Assembly (NCBI RefSeq): GCF_014646255.1
Contig: NZ_BMNC01000002.1
Span: forward strand, 62,001-126,000
Direction of reading: 5' to 3'
Length of the DNA stretch: 64,000 nt
DNA from: Lentzea pudingi
GTDB taxonomy: Bacteria > Actinomycetota > Actinomycetes > Mycobacteriales > Pseudonocardiaceae
Position 1 is the stretch's first letter. The number at the start of each line of letters is the position of its first letter. The position numbers and the translations under genes were made by a program. The notes beneath the pieces are model-generated. The model had not been told where the DNA came from and searched no databases. It worked only from the letters and a program-made list of their open reading frames with translations. Of this stretch, positions 19,455 through 26,840 are shown one piece after another.

Positions 19455-19868
19455 TCAGGCCTCGTTCGGCTTGTAGCAGGCGGTGAAGCCGGTCGGCTTG
19501 GACGAGTTGTCGGACAGCAGCTTGACCACCTGGTCGCGCTTCAGGTTCTCCGGGTAGCCCGGCCACTCCGGTTCCTGCCCGTTGACGTGCAGTTCGTCCA
19601 GCCAGTAGCCGGACTGGCCGGAGACCTTGGCCATCTCGAGGTCGCAGCCCTTCACCCGGACCACCACCTCGATGATCTTCTCCGAGGACTTGACCGTGCG
19701 CTTGCCGATCTTCCTGGACTTCTTCTCCTTCTCCGTGCTGGGCTCACCGGGGTTGCTGAAGCCGGCGGCCTTGAGTTCGGTGACGAACTTGTCCTCGTTG
19801 CTCGCGCACGCCGTCAGGGCGGCCGTGCTGCCGAGAACCAGCAGGGCGGAGATGATCCGTCGCTTCAC
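19455..19868 (-). CDS. small lipoprotein coupled to the kinase gene
   Basis: A 137-residue predicted lipoprotein: VKRRIISALLVLGSTAALTAC has a basic start, hydrophobic core and LTAC lipobox. The mature domain contains FVTELKAAGFSNPGE and two further cysteines (CDLEMAKVSG and TACYKPNEA). The GTG start lies 2 bases after the kinase stop, so the two genes are translated together. The protein probably sits on the outer face of the membrane near the kinase sensor domain. No family with known function is recognised. Confidence 0.78.
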   Translation of the reverse strand: MKRRIISALLVLGSTAALTACASNEDKFVTELKAAGFSNPGEPSTEKEKKSRKIGKRTVKSSEKIIEVVVRVKGCDLEMAKVSGQSGYWLDELHVNGQEPEWPGYPENLKRDQVVKLLSDNSSKPTGFTACYKPNEA

Positions 19869-19870
19869 GT

Positions 19871-21313
19871 TCAGTTGTCCTTCTTCGTGCTGATGGTGCC
19901 GTCGAGTTTGCTGCCGTCCTTGGCCCCGGCCAAGCACCAGATCTTGCGTTCCGCGTTGCCGCCCTTGTCCTTGGCCCACGCGCTCTCGCTGGGGACCAGG
20001 GTGGTGAGCTTCAGCTTCGACCCGTCCTTGACCCACTCGGAGTTGAGCGTCAGCTCGCACCGGGCGACGCCGAGGCTCTTCAGCGCGTCGACGCCCGGAT
20101 ACGCGGTGTCGGGCATGTTCGAGGCGACCGGCAACGTGTCGATCACGTCGAACACCTCGAAGTCGTGCGGCTTGTCGCACTCCTCGCGGGTGTCCGAGTT
20201 GAGCAGCTTGGTCGGTGCCACCTCGCCGAGGCCGCAGGTGTTCTCGTAGAGGCCGAAGACCGGGATCTCGGCGCCCTCGCCGTAGGTGAGCGCGGCGCTG
20301 CCGCTGCTGCCTCCGGGCGCCGTGAACGCCTTGTGCGCGAAGATGCCGCCGGTGAACGCCGCCGCGGCGATGACCGCGGCGGCGACCAGCGCGATGACGC
20401 GGTTGCGCTTCTTCTTCGCCGGGTCGGCGGCGGGGGCCTGCTGGTACTGCTGGGTCTGCGCGGGCGCGATGCCGGTGGGCGGCGTCGGCTGGTTGCCGAT
20501 GCTGGAGAGCATCGCGCGGGCCTGCGGGCCGGACAGCCGGGCGTTCGGGTCGGCGATCAGCAGACCGGTGATGACGGCGCCGAGAACTCCCGTCGCGCGG
20601 GTCAGGCGCGGGGTCTCGCTCATGATCGCGTGCAGCGTCGAGGCCGTGGAGGAGCGTTCGAACGGGCTCCAGCCCTCGACGGCGTAGCAGAGGGTCGCGC
20701 CCAGGGCCCACAGGTCGGACGCGGGACCGGCCTCGTGGCCGTGGATGCGTTCCGGCGACATGTAGGCGGGCGACCCGATGAGGCTGCCGCTCGTCGTCAG
20801 GCGCGGGTCGTCCATGCCCTGGGCGATGCCGAAGTCGGTCAGCTTGACCTTGCCGTCCGGGCGGATCATCAGGTTGCCGGGCTTGACGTCGCGGTGCACG
20901 ATCCCGGCCTGGTGCGCGGCCTCCAGCGCCGACAACGACTGCAGGGCGATCGACACGACCTGGTTCGGCGGCATCGGGCCGTGCGCGCTGATCAGCGTCG
21001 ACAGCGTGGCCGCCTCGACCAGCTCCATGACGATGTACGTCGTGCCGTTCTCGTTGATCGCGTCGAACACCGTGACGACGGCGGGATCGTTGAGCTTGCC
21101 GGCGGTGCGCGCCTCCCGAAGGGCGCGCTCTTCGAGCACACGGCGTTCCTCGTGCGCGATGCCGTCCGGCAGGTGGAGTTCCTTGATCGCGACGAAGCGG
21201 CCGATGTGACGGTCCTGGGCGCGCCAGACGATGCCCATGCCGCCACGGCCGAGCTCCGCCACCAGGGCGTACCTGCCGGCGATGACGCGCGGTTCGACTG
21301 CCTGTCCGTGCAA
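19871..21313 (-). CDS. membrane Ser/Thr protein kinase (Hanks type)
   Basis: A 480-residue receptor kinase. Residues 12-270 form the kinase domain: glycine loop LGRGGMG, Lys in VAIKEL, catalytic loop IVHRDVKPGNLM, DFG in LTDFGIA, and SPAYMSPE. A proline/glutamine linker leads to one membrane helix near 308-330 (VIALVAAAVIAAAAFTGG). The outer part (330-480) has CDKPHDFEVF, as in septum-formation-type domains, and four cysteines; it has no PASTA repeats. It is translationally coupled to a lipoprotein gene downstream. The signal sensed is unknown. Confidence 0.92.
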   Translation of the reverse strand: MHGQAVEPRVIAGRYALVAELGRGGMGIVWRAQDRHIGRFVAIKELHLPDGIAHEERRVLEERALREARTAGKLNDPAVVTVFDAINENGTTYIVMELVEAATLSTLISAHGPMPPNQVVSIALQSLSALEAAHQAGIVHRDVKPGNLMIRPDGKVKLTDFGIAQGMDDPRLTTSGSLIGSPAYMSPERIHGHEAGPASDLWALGATLCYAVEGWSPFERSSTASTLHAIMSETPRLTRATGVLGAVITGLLIADPNARLSGPQARAMLSSIGNQPTPPTGIAPAQTQQYQQAPAADPAKKKRNRVIALVAAAVIAAAAFTGGIFAHKAFTAPGGSSGSAALTYGEGAEIPVFGLYENTCGLGEVAPTKLLNSDTREECDKPHDFEVFDVIDTLPVASNMPDTAYPGVDALKSLGVARCELTLNSEWVKDGSKLKLTTLVPSESAWAKDKGGNAERKIWCLAGAKDGSKLDGTISTKKDN

Positions 21314-21383
21314 CGTGCGCTCCTGAACCTGGGAACCGGGGGCGTTGACGGTACTTGAGACCCGCCGACTGGAGGATCGGTTC

Positions 21384-21797
21384 CTAGGCTTCCGGTGCTA
21401 CAACCAGTTCGTGACCTGCGGCACGCAACGCGAGCACCGCGCGGCCCAGATCCTTCTGCTTCACCAGCAGGTGGTCCGTGTCGTAAGTGGACAACGCGAA
21501 CAGCGAGACTCCCGCCGCCGCGAGTTCGCCTGCCAGAGCGGCCATGATGCCGGTGAGCGTGAACTCCAGCGGGCCGCGGACGGTCAGCAGCCGCCAGCCC
21601 TTTTCACATGAGTACCCCGGGATCTCACCCGCGATCTTGAACGACGACGGCGCGATGATCGACAGCTCGTCCGGGGTCCTGGTCACGGACACCAGGCAGT
21701 CGGTGAGGTCGAACAGTCCAGTTGGGACCCCGGCGGTCGCGACGTTGCGCGTGACCGCGTATTCGCCGGGCCGGACGTCCACGATGAGCCGCTTCAT
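21384..21797 (-). CDS. ACT-domain protein
   Basis: A 137-residue protein made of two ACT-like halves, with GVSLFALSTYDTDHLLVKQKDL as the clearest ligand-binding segment and MAALAGELAAAGVSLFALS as the dimer helix. Stand-alone ACT proteins of this kind (CASTOR-like) bind amino acids. It starts 5 bases after the thyX stop with GAAGG 9 bases upstream, so it is the second gene of a thyX operon. Ligand unknown. Confidence 0.8.
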   Translation of the reverse strand: MKRLIVDVRPGEYAVTRNVATAGVPTGLFDLTDCLVSVTRTPDELSIIAPSSFKIAGEIPGYSCEKGWRLLTVRGPLEFTLTGIMAALAGELAAAGVSLFALSTYDTDHLLVKQKDLGRAVLALRAAGHELVVAPEA

Positions 21798-21802
21798 GGG
21801 CG

Positions 21803-22507
21803 TCAGCCTTCAACCACCAGTGGGCTGGAGGCAACTTCTGTGCCGTCCGGGAGTGTCGAGACGACGAAGTCCGCGAACGCGTTGGGCGCCGCCTTCGCCA
21901 GTTCGCGCAGGCAGGCGACGGCGAGCTCGCGCAGTTCGACGTTGATGTGCTCGGTCGCGCGCATCGCGATGAAGTGCCGCCACGAGCGGTAGTTGCCCGT
22001 CACGACGATCTCGGTGCCCGTGGCGTTGGGCAGCACGGACCGTGCGATCTGCCGCGCGCGCCGCCCGTTGACGGTCTTCTCCAGGCTGTGCACCAGGTCC
22101 TCGTACGCCTTGAGGCTCGCCTCGGTCGCGGCGACGAACCGCGCGTGCAGCTCCGGGTCCCGCGCGATCAGGTCCGGTTCCACGACGTCGGTCGGGTCGG
22201 TGCGCTGGGAGAGCTGCGAGTACGAGAAGTGCCGGTGCCGGATCAGCTCGTGGGTGAGCGAGCGTGGCAGCTCGGTCAGGTAGAGCGACGCGCTGCCGTG
22301 CTCGAACGCGGCGAGGTGGCCGACGTCGAGCAGGTGGTGCAGGAACGTCGCGTTGGTGTTCGTCATCGGGTTCGAGCGGTCCCACGACTGGTAGCAGGCC
22401 CGGCCGGCGAACTCGACGAGCGCCGCGCCGCCGTCCGCGTCGGTCGTCCACGGCACGTCGTCCGGCGGGATGAACTCGGTTTTCGCCACCAAGCGCACTC
22501 TCGGCAT
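21803..22507 (-). CDS. thyX: FAD-dependent thymidylate synthase
   Basis: A 234-residue flavoprotein that makes dTMP from dUMP using methylene-tetrahydrofolate and NADPH. The ThyX signature [13 protein letters not shown] is at residues 90-102; [19 protein letters not shown] and [18 protein letters not shown] are further family blocks. The ATG at 22507 is preceded by TAATGT with a 7-base gap and no ribosome binding site, so the mRNA is probably leaderless. An in-frame extension to 22546 is not needed. Confidence 0.96.
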   Translation of the reverse strand: MPRVRLVAKTEFIPPDDVPWTTDADGGAALVEFAGRACYQSWDRSNPMTNTNATFLHHLLDVGHLAAFEHGSASLYLTELPRSLTHELIRHRHFSYSQLSQRTDPTDVVEPDLIARDPELHARFVAATEASLKAYEDLVHSLEKTVNGRRARQIARSVLPNATGTEIVVTGNYRSWRHFIAMRATEHINVELRELAVACLRELAKAAPNAFADFVVSTLPDGTEVASSPLVVEG

Positions 22508-22514
22508 GGTGCCG

Positions 22515-22520
22515 ACATTA
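22515..22520 (-). promoter_or_regulatory. thyX -10 element
   Basis: TAATGT, 7 bases before the thyX ATG. It directly adjoins the first TGACGTCA palindrome. Confidence 0.65.
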
Positions 22521-22522
22521 GC

Positions 22523-22565
22523 CCTGACGTCAGGTAGTGGTTGCACGATGTCGGAAGTGACGTCA
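22523..22565. promoter_or_regulatory. paired TGACGTCA palindromes between thyX and the RHH gene
   Basis: CCTGACGTCAGG at 22523-22534 is a perfect 12-base palindrome; a second TGACGTCA lies at 22558-22565. The octamer centres are 33 bases apart, close to three helical turns. The first lies just upstream of the thyX -10 box, the second 10 bases before the start codon of the divergent gene. A dimeric repressor acting on both promoters is inferred. Confidence 0.5.
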
Positions 22566-22575
22566 TAGTGGTGTC

Positions 22576-23094
22576 ATGGATCTGTCGCCGTACATCGCGT
22601 CACTGCGCGAGGACCTGGCGACGGCCGCATCCGCGGGGGACGACAACACCCGTCGAACGGCCGCCGCACTGTCCGCAGCGCTCGAGCCAGCCGCGCGACT
22701 GGCAATCATGAACGCACTGTCTGACCTGGCCGCGGAGGTCACCGCCTCGCTGGACGGCCAGGTCGTGGACGTCCGCCTGTCCGGTCGTGACGTCCAGGTG
22801 GTCGTCACGGGATCGGCCGAACCGGAGCCGGAGCCCGCCCCGCGTCACGAGGTGCCGAACTTCGGCATGGGTGACGCCACGGGTGACATCAGCCGCATCA
22901 CCCTGCGCATGATCAACGAGCTCAAGTCGAAGGCCGAGGCCGCCGCGTCGGCCCAGGGCGTGTCGTTGAACTCGTTCATCCAGCAGGCCGTGGGCGGCGC
23001 GGTGCACGGCAAGCACAAGCATCAGCACAAGGGGTGGAGCGGAAACGCCGGCTCGGGCTCGGGCTCGCGCGTCCGCGGATGGGTGCAGGGGTGA
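22576..23094 (+). CDS. ribbon-helix-helix (HicB-like) protein
   Basis: A 172-residue protein. The N-terminal half is helical (SPYIASLREDLATAASAGDDNTRR) with a short beta segment VVDVRLSGRDVQVVV; residues 115-150 (ISRITLRMINELKSKAEAAASAQGVSLNSFIQQAV) form a ribbon-helix-helix domain as in HicB/Arc regulators. A basic His/Lys/Gly tail ends the chain. No HicA toxin is adjacent; instead a DUF4097 gene follows. It may autoregulate through the upstream TGACGTCA site. Confidence 0.75.
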   Translation: MDLSPYIASLREDLATAASAGDDNTRRTAAALSAALEPAARLAIMNALSDLAAEVTASLDGQVVDVRLSGRDVQVVVTGSAEPEPEPAPRHEVPNFGMGDATGDISRITLRMINELKSKAEAAASAQGVSLNSFIQQAVGGAVHGKHKHQHKGWSGNAGSGSGSRVRGWVQG

Positions 23095-23099
23095 GCGGG

Positions 23100-24014
23100 A
23101 TGACCGAACCGACAGCAGAGCCGACTTCCGAACCGTCCGGTGTGGTGCGCCAGCAGAGCTTCGAGTTCGCGGGCATCGCCGAGATCGACGTCTCGCTGCT
23201 CAGCGGCCGCGTGCAGGTGCAGCTCGTTGACGCTCCGGGCGTGCACGTCGAGGTGCGGCACGACCCGAACGCCGGCAACTCGTGGACCGAGGGCCTGACC
23301 AGCGTGCTGAGCTGGGTCAGCGGCCAGTTCGGCCCTGACAAGACCGCTCCGCAGGCAGGCCCGGAGGAGGCCGTGCGCGACGCACGCGTCGAACTGCTGG
23401 GCAACCGTTTGCGCATCGAGTCGTCCAAGGCGCTGCCGTTGCGTGCCGTGCCCCTGTCCGTGGTGGTGACGGCTCCGGTGGGGTCGCACGTGGCGTCACG
23501 GACCGGTGCGGCCGATGTCCTCGTCACGGGCGGTGCGGGTCGTCTGGACCTGAACACCGGCACGGGCAGCGTGTCCGCGGACCGCGCGACCGGCGAGGCC
23601 AAGGTGAACTCGGGCGCCGGGACCGTGCGCCTGGGCACGATGCTCTCGACGCTGAAGGCCAAGACGGGCAGTGGTGACGTCGAGGTGTCGTCGGTGGGCG
23701 GCACGAGCACGCTCATCACCGGAACCGGCGACGTGTGGCTGGGCGCCGTGCAGGGCAACGTCCAGGTCCGCACCGGCAGCGGCGACCTCACCGTGGCCGA
23801 CGCGGCGTCGGGCGAGATCCAGCTCGGCACCGGCTCCGGCCACATCCGCGTCGGCATCCGCCAGGGCACGCTCGCGCGCATCGACCTGGTGTCGACGTCC
23901 GGCACCGCCCGCAGCGACTTCGACGTCTCGTCCGAGCCGCTGGGTGACGCCACCCTGTCGGTCACGGGCCGCACGGGCAGCGGCAACGCGCTGGTGACCG
24001 CCGCTTCGAACTGA
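23100..24014 (+). CDS. DUF4097 beta-strand-repeat protein
   Basis: A 304-residue protein with no signal peptide. Residues 20-300 are short beta strands with repeated G-S-G-D/N turns (GAGRLDLNTGTGSVSADR, KTGSGDVEVSSVGG, RTGSGDLTVADAASG), the pattern of DUF4097 right-handed beta-helix or adhesin-like proteins. ATG at 23100 follows GAGCGGG; a GTG at 23091 overlapping the previous stop is an alternative. It pairs with the RHH gene 5 bases upstream, a pairing I recall from related actinobacteria. Function unknown. Confidence 0.8.
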   Translation: MTEPTAEPTSEPSGVVRQQSFEFAGIAEIDVSLLSGRVQVQLVDAPGVHVEVRHDPNAGNSWTEGLTSVLSWVSGQFGPDKTAPQAGPEEAVRDARVELLGNRLRIESSKALPLRAVPLSVVVTAPVGSHVASRTGAADVLVTGGAGRLDLNTGTGSVSADRATGEAKVNSGAGTVRLGTMLSTLKAKTGSGDVEVSSVGGTSTLITGTGDVWLGAVQGNVQVRTGSGDLTVADAASGEIQLGTGSGHIRVGIRQGTLARIDLVSTSGTARSDFDVSSEPLGDATLSVTGRTGSGNALVTAASN

Positions 24015-24044
24015 CCGGGGGGTCGGAGGGAAGACGTCCCCGGT
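24014..24044 (+). terminator. hairpin after the DUF4097 gene
   Basis: Arms ACCGGGG (24014-24020) and CCCCGGT (24038-24044) pair perfectly and begin at the stop codon. A second 14-base palindrome (24046-24059) follows and touches the convergent SMI1/KNR4 stop. Confidence 0.6.
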
Positions 24045-24058
24045 TGGCGCCGCGGCGC

Positions 24059-24553
24059 CTAGGGCTCCTGGAACGGTTTGGAGCCACCGGGGACGTCGTC
24101 CGGGAAGATCGGGCAGCGGATCTCGCCGGTCAGGAACTTCCGGACGAAGCTCGAGAAGTTCCCGTCGTAGGACCACTTCTCCCGCATGTCCGTGATCAGC
24201 ACGGTCCACTCGTCCGGCTCGCCCTTGGTGAACCACAGGCAGTGTTCGCCGTTCACGGTCATGCCCCAGGGCAGCAGCCCGGGAGAGTCCGGGTGCGCGC
24301 GCAGGCCCGGCTGCCGGCGCAGCGCCCGCAGCATCTTGGGCGCCGTCGACATCCAGTTCATGAAACCGGCACGTGCTGTTGGGTGCAGAATGCGGACGTA
24401 ACCGCCCACAATCAAAGGTGGATAAGCCTCGGCGAGATGCACGAAGTCGCTGGGCAGGGCTGTGCCGACGCGGGCTTTGAGCGCGTCCCAGTCAACCGGG
24501 TCAGGGCGCCTCTCGGGCGCTCCCAGCAGATCGATCCACTCGTCAGGCGGCAC
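24059..24553 (-). CDS. SMI1/KNR4 (SUKH) family protein
   Basis: A 164-residue soluble protein. LPSDFVHLAEAYPPLIVGGYVRIL is the SUKH-type helix and strand near residue 35, followed by a LLPWGMTVNGEHCLWFTKGEPDEWTVLI beta region and SSFVRKFLTGEI helix. SUKH proteins often act as immunity proteins for polymorphic toxins or as adaptors. No toxin gene is next to it. A GGAGGT site lies 5 bases before its GTG start. It may share a transcript with the TetR gene upstream. Confidence 0.78.
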   Translation of the reverse strand: MPPDEWIDLLGAPERRPDPVDWDALKARVGTALPSDFVHLAEAYPPLIVGGYVRILHPTARAGFMNWMSTAPKMLRALRRQPGLRAHPDSPGLLPWGMTVNGEHCLWFTKGEPDEWTVLITDMREKWSYDGNFSSFVRKFLTGEIRCPIFPDDVPGGSKPFQEP

Positions 24554-24571
24554 CGTTCACCTCCGTGACCC

Positions 24572-25189
24572 TCAAGCATCGCCTGTGGCACTAGGGGTTC
24601 GGTTGTACCGCAGTCCGGCGACGACCAGTGAGACGACGGCGTCGAACGCGTCCTGAATGTGAGGATTCCCCCACTCCTGGGCGTGAGCCGGGTGGTGGAA
24701 CACCTGCGTCGCGTCCCACACCGCCTGCGCCGTCTTCCCGACGTCGTCCGTCATGAACTCGCGGGTATCCACTCCGGCCTGGATGATGCGCGCGATCTGA
24801 CCCACCAGGTGGCCGAGGTGGTAGTCGGGGATGATGCTGCTCTCGCTCACCAGCACCTTGAACGTCGCGAACAGCTCCGGTTCGTCGGCGTGCGACAGCC
24901 GCTTCCGGTCGAACAGGCGCTGCAACCAGGCCCGCAAGTTGTCCGCCGAGGACGCCTCGGGGTCGAGGGCCGACTCCATCTCCAGGTGGATCGCGTCGAG
25001 CCAGCGCCGCGTCACGGCCTCGCGCAACGCGGCCTTGGTCGGGAAGTGGCGGTAGACGCTGCCGTGGCTGACCCCGAGCGCCTTGGCGACGTCGACGACC
25101 GTCGCCTTGGCCGGGCCGTACCTGCGCAGCACCTCTTCGGTCGCCACGAGGATCGCCTCGCCGGTCAACGCCTCCGCCACGTCGCTCAC
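24572..25189 (-). CDS. TetR-family transcriptional regulator
   Basis: A 205-residue repressor. Residues 10-55 form the helix-turn-helix (ATVVDVAKALGVSHGSVYRHFPTKAALREAV); the rest is the helical ligand-binding and dimer domain. Its GTG start overlaps the stop of the aldo/keto reductase gene by 4 bases (GTGA), so it is co-translated with the reductase. It may control its own operon through the palindrome at 26217-26238. Confidence 0.9.
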   Translation of the reverse strand: MSDVAEALTGEAILVATEEVLRRYGPAKATVVDVAKALGVSHGSVYRHFPTKAALREAVTRRWLDAIHLEMESALDPEASSADNLRAWLQRLFDRKRLSHADEPELFATFKVLVSESSIIPDYHLGHLVGQIARIIQAGVDTREFMTDDVGKTAQAVWDATQVFHHPAHAQEWGNPHIQDAFDAVVSLVVAGLRYNRTPSATGDA

Positions 25190-26169
25190 CTCTCGCTGTC
25201 CAGCATGGCCATCTGCTGGGCCGGGTACCGCGTGCCCGCGGCGGCCCCGACCGGGACGACGGCCTCGATCTCCTGCAGTTCCCGTTCGGTGAACGTCACG
25301 CCGACGGCACCGATCGCCTCGTTCAGCCTCGCACGCTTGGTCGTGCCGACGAGAGGCACCACGTCCTCACCGCGTGCCGCGACCCAGGCGATCGCGAGCT
25401 GCGCGACCGTGACGCCCTTGTTCGCGGCGATCTCGGCGAGCTTGTCGACCAGGGCCTGGTTGCGGGTCAGGTTGTCGCCCTGGAACCGGGGCGTGTGGCC
25501 GCGGTAGTCGCCGGTGTCGACCGTGAGCGGCGTGGACGAGATCAGACCGCGCGACAGCACGCCGTACGCGGTGATGCTGATGCCGAGCTCACGGGTGACC
25601 TGGAGGATCTCCCGCTCGACGGCGCGCTCCAGCAGGCCGTACTCGATCTGCAGGTCCGCGATCGGGTGCACGGCGTGGGCGCGGCGGATCGTCTCGGCCC
25701 CGACCTCGCTCAGGCCGATGTGCCGGACGCGGCCCTTGTCGATCTGCTCGGCGATGGCGCCGATGGTGTCCTCGATGGGCACGTTCGGGTCGAGCCTGGC
25801 CGGCCGGTAGATGTCGACGTGGTCGACGTTCAGGCGCTGCAACGAGTACGCGAGGGAGTTGGCGACCGCGATCGGGCGCGTGTCGAACCCGAGGAACGCG
25901 CCGTCGGCGTCCCTCATGCCGCCGAACTTGACGCTGAGCTGCACCTCGTCGCGACGGCCCTCGATGGCCTCGGCGAGGAGCATCTCGTTGTGGCCCTGGC
26001 CGTAGAAGTCACCGGTGTCGAGCAGCGTGACGCCCGCGTCGAGGGCGGCTCGCACGGTCGCGATGCTCTCGTCCCGGTCGGCCGGGCCGTAGGCGTTGGA
26101 CATGCCCATGCAGCCCAGGCCGAGGGCGGACACGACCGGGCCGGTGGCTCCGAGCTGACGCTTCTGCAT
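25186..26169 (-). CDS. aldo/keto reductase
   Basis: A 327-residue NADPH-dependent reductase of the (beta/alpha)8 AKR family. LLDTGDFYGQGHNE holds the catalytic Asp and Tyr, and LSVKFGG the Lys. In most relatives the fourth residue is His in a YxxHRxDP motif; here the text is IYRPARLDP, with Ala at that place. This variant also occurs in some known AKR subgroups and may still be active. GAAGGGG lies 6 bases before the ATG. It leads a two-gene operon with a TetR repressor. Confidence 0.9.
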   Translation of the reverse strand: MQKRQLGATGPVVSALGLGCMGMSNAYGPADRDESIATVRAALDAGVTLLDTGDFYGQGHNEMLLAEAIEGRRDEVQLSVKFGGMRDADGAFLGFDTRPIAVANSLAYSLQRLNVDHVDIYRPARLDPNVPIEDTIGAIAEQIDKGRVRHIGLSEVGAETIRRAHAVHPIADLQIEYGLLERAVEREILQVTRELGISITAYGVLSRGLISSTPLTVDTGDYRGHTPRFQGDNLTRNQALVDKLAEIAANKGVTVAQLAIAWVAARGEDVVPLVGTTKRARLNEAIGAVGVTFTERELQEIEAVVPVGAAAGTRYPAQQMAMLDSER

Positions 26170-26216
26170 TTCGAACCCCTTCGTCTCTTCGGTGGGTTCC
26201 AGCCTGCCCGATCAAC

Positions 26217-26238
26217 TGACAGATTTCAATATCTGTCA
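26217..26238. promoter_or_regulatory. operator-like palindrome upstream of aldo/keto reductase
   Basis: TGACAGAT-N6-ATCTGTCA is a perfect 8+8 inverted repeat, 48 bases upstream of the reductase start. The size fits a TetR dimer site, and a TetR gene is in the reductase operon. The base composition is AT-rich compared with the flanks. Confidence 0.55.
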
Positions 26239-26258
26239 CTCCATAGTTGTCCGTCCGA

Positions 26259-26285
26259 TTGACAAAATAGTTTTGAACGTTCAAA
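26259..26285 (+). promoter_or_regulatory. -35 box and palindromic operator of the ArsR-type gene
   Basis: TTGACA at 26259-26264 is a perfect -35 hexamer facing the ArsR-type gene. TTTGAACGTTCAAA at 26272-26285 is a perfect 14-base palindrome covering the spacer and the expected -10 position. Autorepression by the HTH protein is inferred. Confidence 0.5.
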
Positions 26286-26297
26286 GTCTTTTTTGCG

Positions 26298-26840
26298 ATG
26301 AGAGACGTGATCTATCTGGACCGGATGGAGCAGGCCGAGACCCTGCTCAAGCCGCAGCGCGTGGAGGTGCTGCGGCAGCTCGCCGCGCCGCGCTCGTGCA
26401 CCGAGATCGCCGAGGTGCTCGACCAGACGCCGCAACGCGTGCACTACCACGTCAAAAAGCTGGTCAAGGCCGGTCTCGCCACCCAGGTCTCCGAACGCAG
26501 GGTGCGCGGCATCCAGGAAGGCCTCTACCAGGCGGTGGCGCGGTCGTACTGGCTGTCACCGCACCTGGTCGGCCGGATCGGGTCGCGCGACGAACTGGCA
26601 TTGGGGCACCTCGTGGACCTCGCCGAACAGATCCAGGCCGACGTGGCGGCGCTCGACAGGTCGAGCGAACTGCCGTCCGTCGGAGTGTCCGGGGAGATCC
26701 GGGTGCGACCGGAGGAACGCCAGGAGTTCCTGGCCGAGCTGCAGACGACGTTGCAGGACCTCTTCACCAGATACGGCGGCGCGGAGGGGGATGCGTTCCG
26801 CATCGCGCTCGCCTGCTACCCCAAGGGAGAAGACCGATGA
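26298..26840 (+). CDS. ArsR-type helix-turn-helix regulator
   Basis: A 180-residue protein. Residues 10-70 (LLKPQRVEVLRQLAAPRSCTEIAEVLDQTPQRVHYHVKKLVKAGL) are an ArsR-like winged helix without metal-binding cysteines; the C-terminal helices probably form the dimer. No Shine-Dalgarno is seen before the ATG, which lies close to the expected transcription start. Its stop overlaps the start of the AHSA1 gene (ATGA). ArsR/SRPBCC operons of this kind are common in actinobacteria; the ligand is unknown. Confidence 0.82.
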   Translation: MRDVIYLDRMEQAETLLKPQRVEVLRQLAAPRSCTEIAEVLDQTPQRVHYHVKKLVKAGLATQVSERRVRGIQEGLYQAVARSYWLSPHLVGRIGSRDELALGHLVDLAEQIQADVAALDRSSELPSVGVSGEIRVRPEERQEFLAELQTTLQDLFTRYGGAEGDAFRIALACYPKGEDR

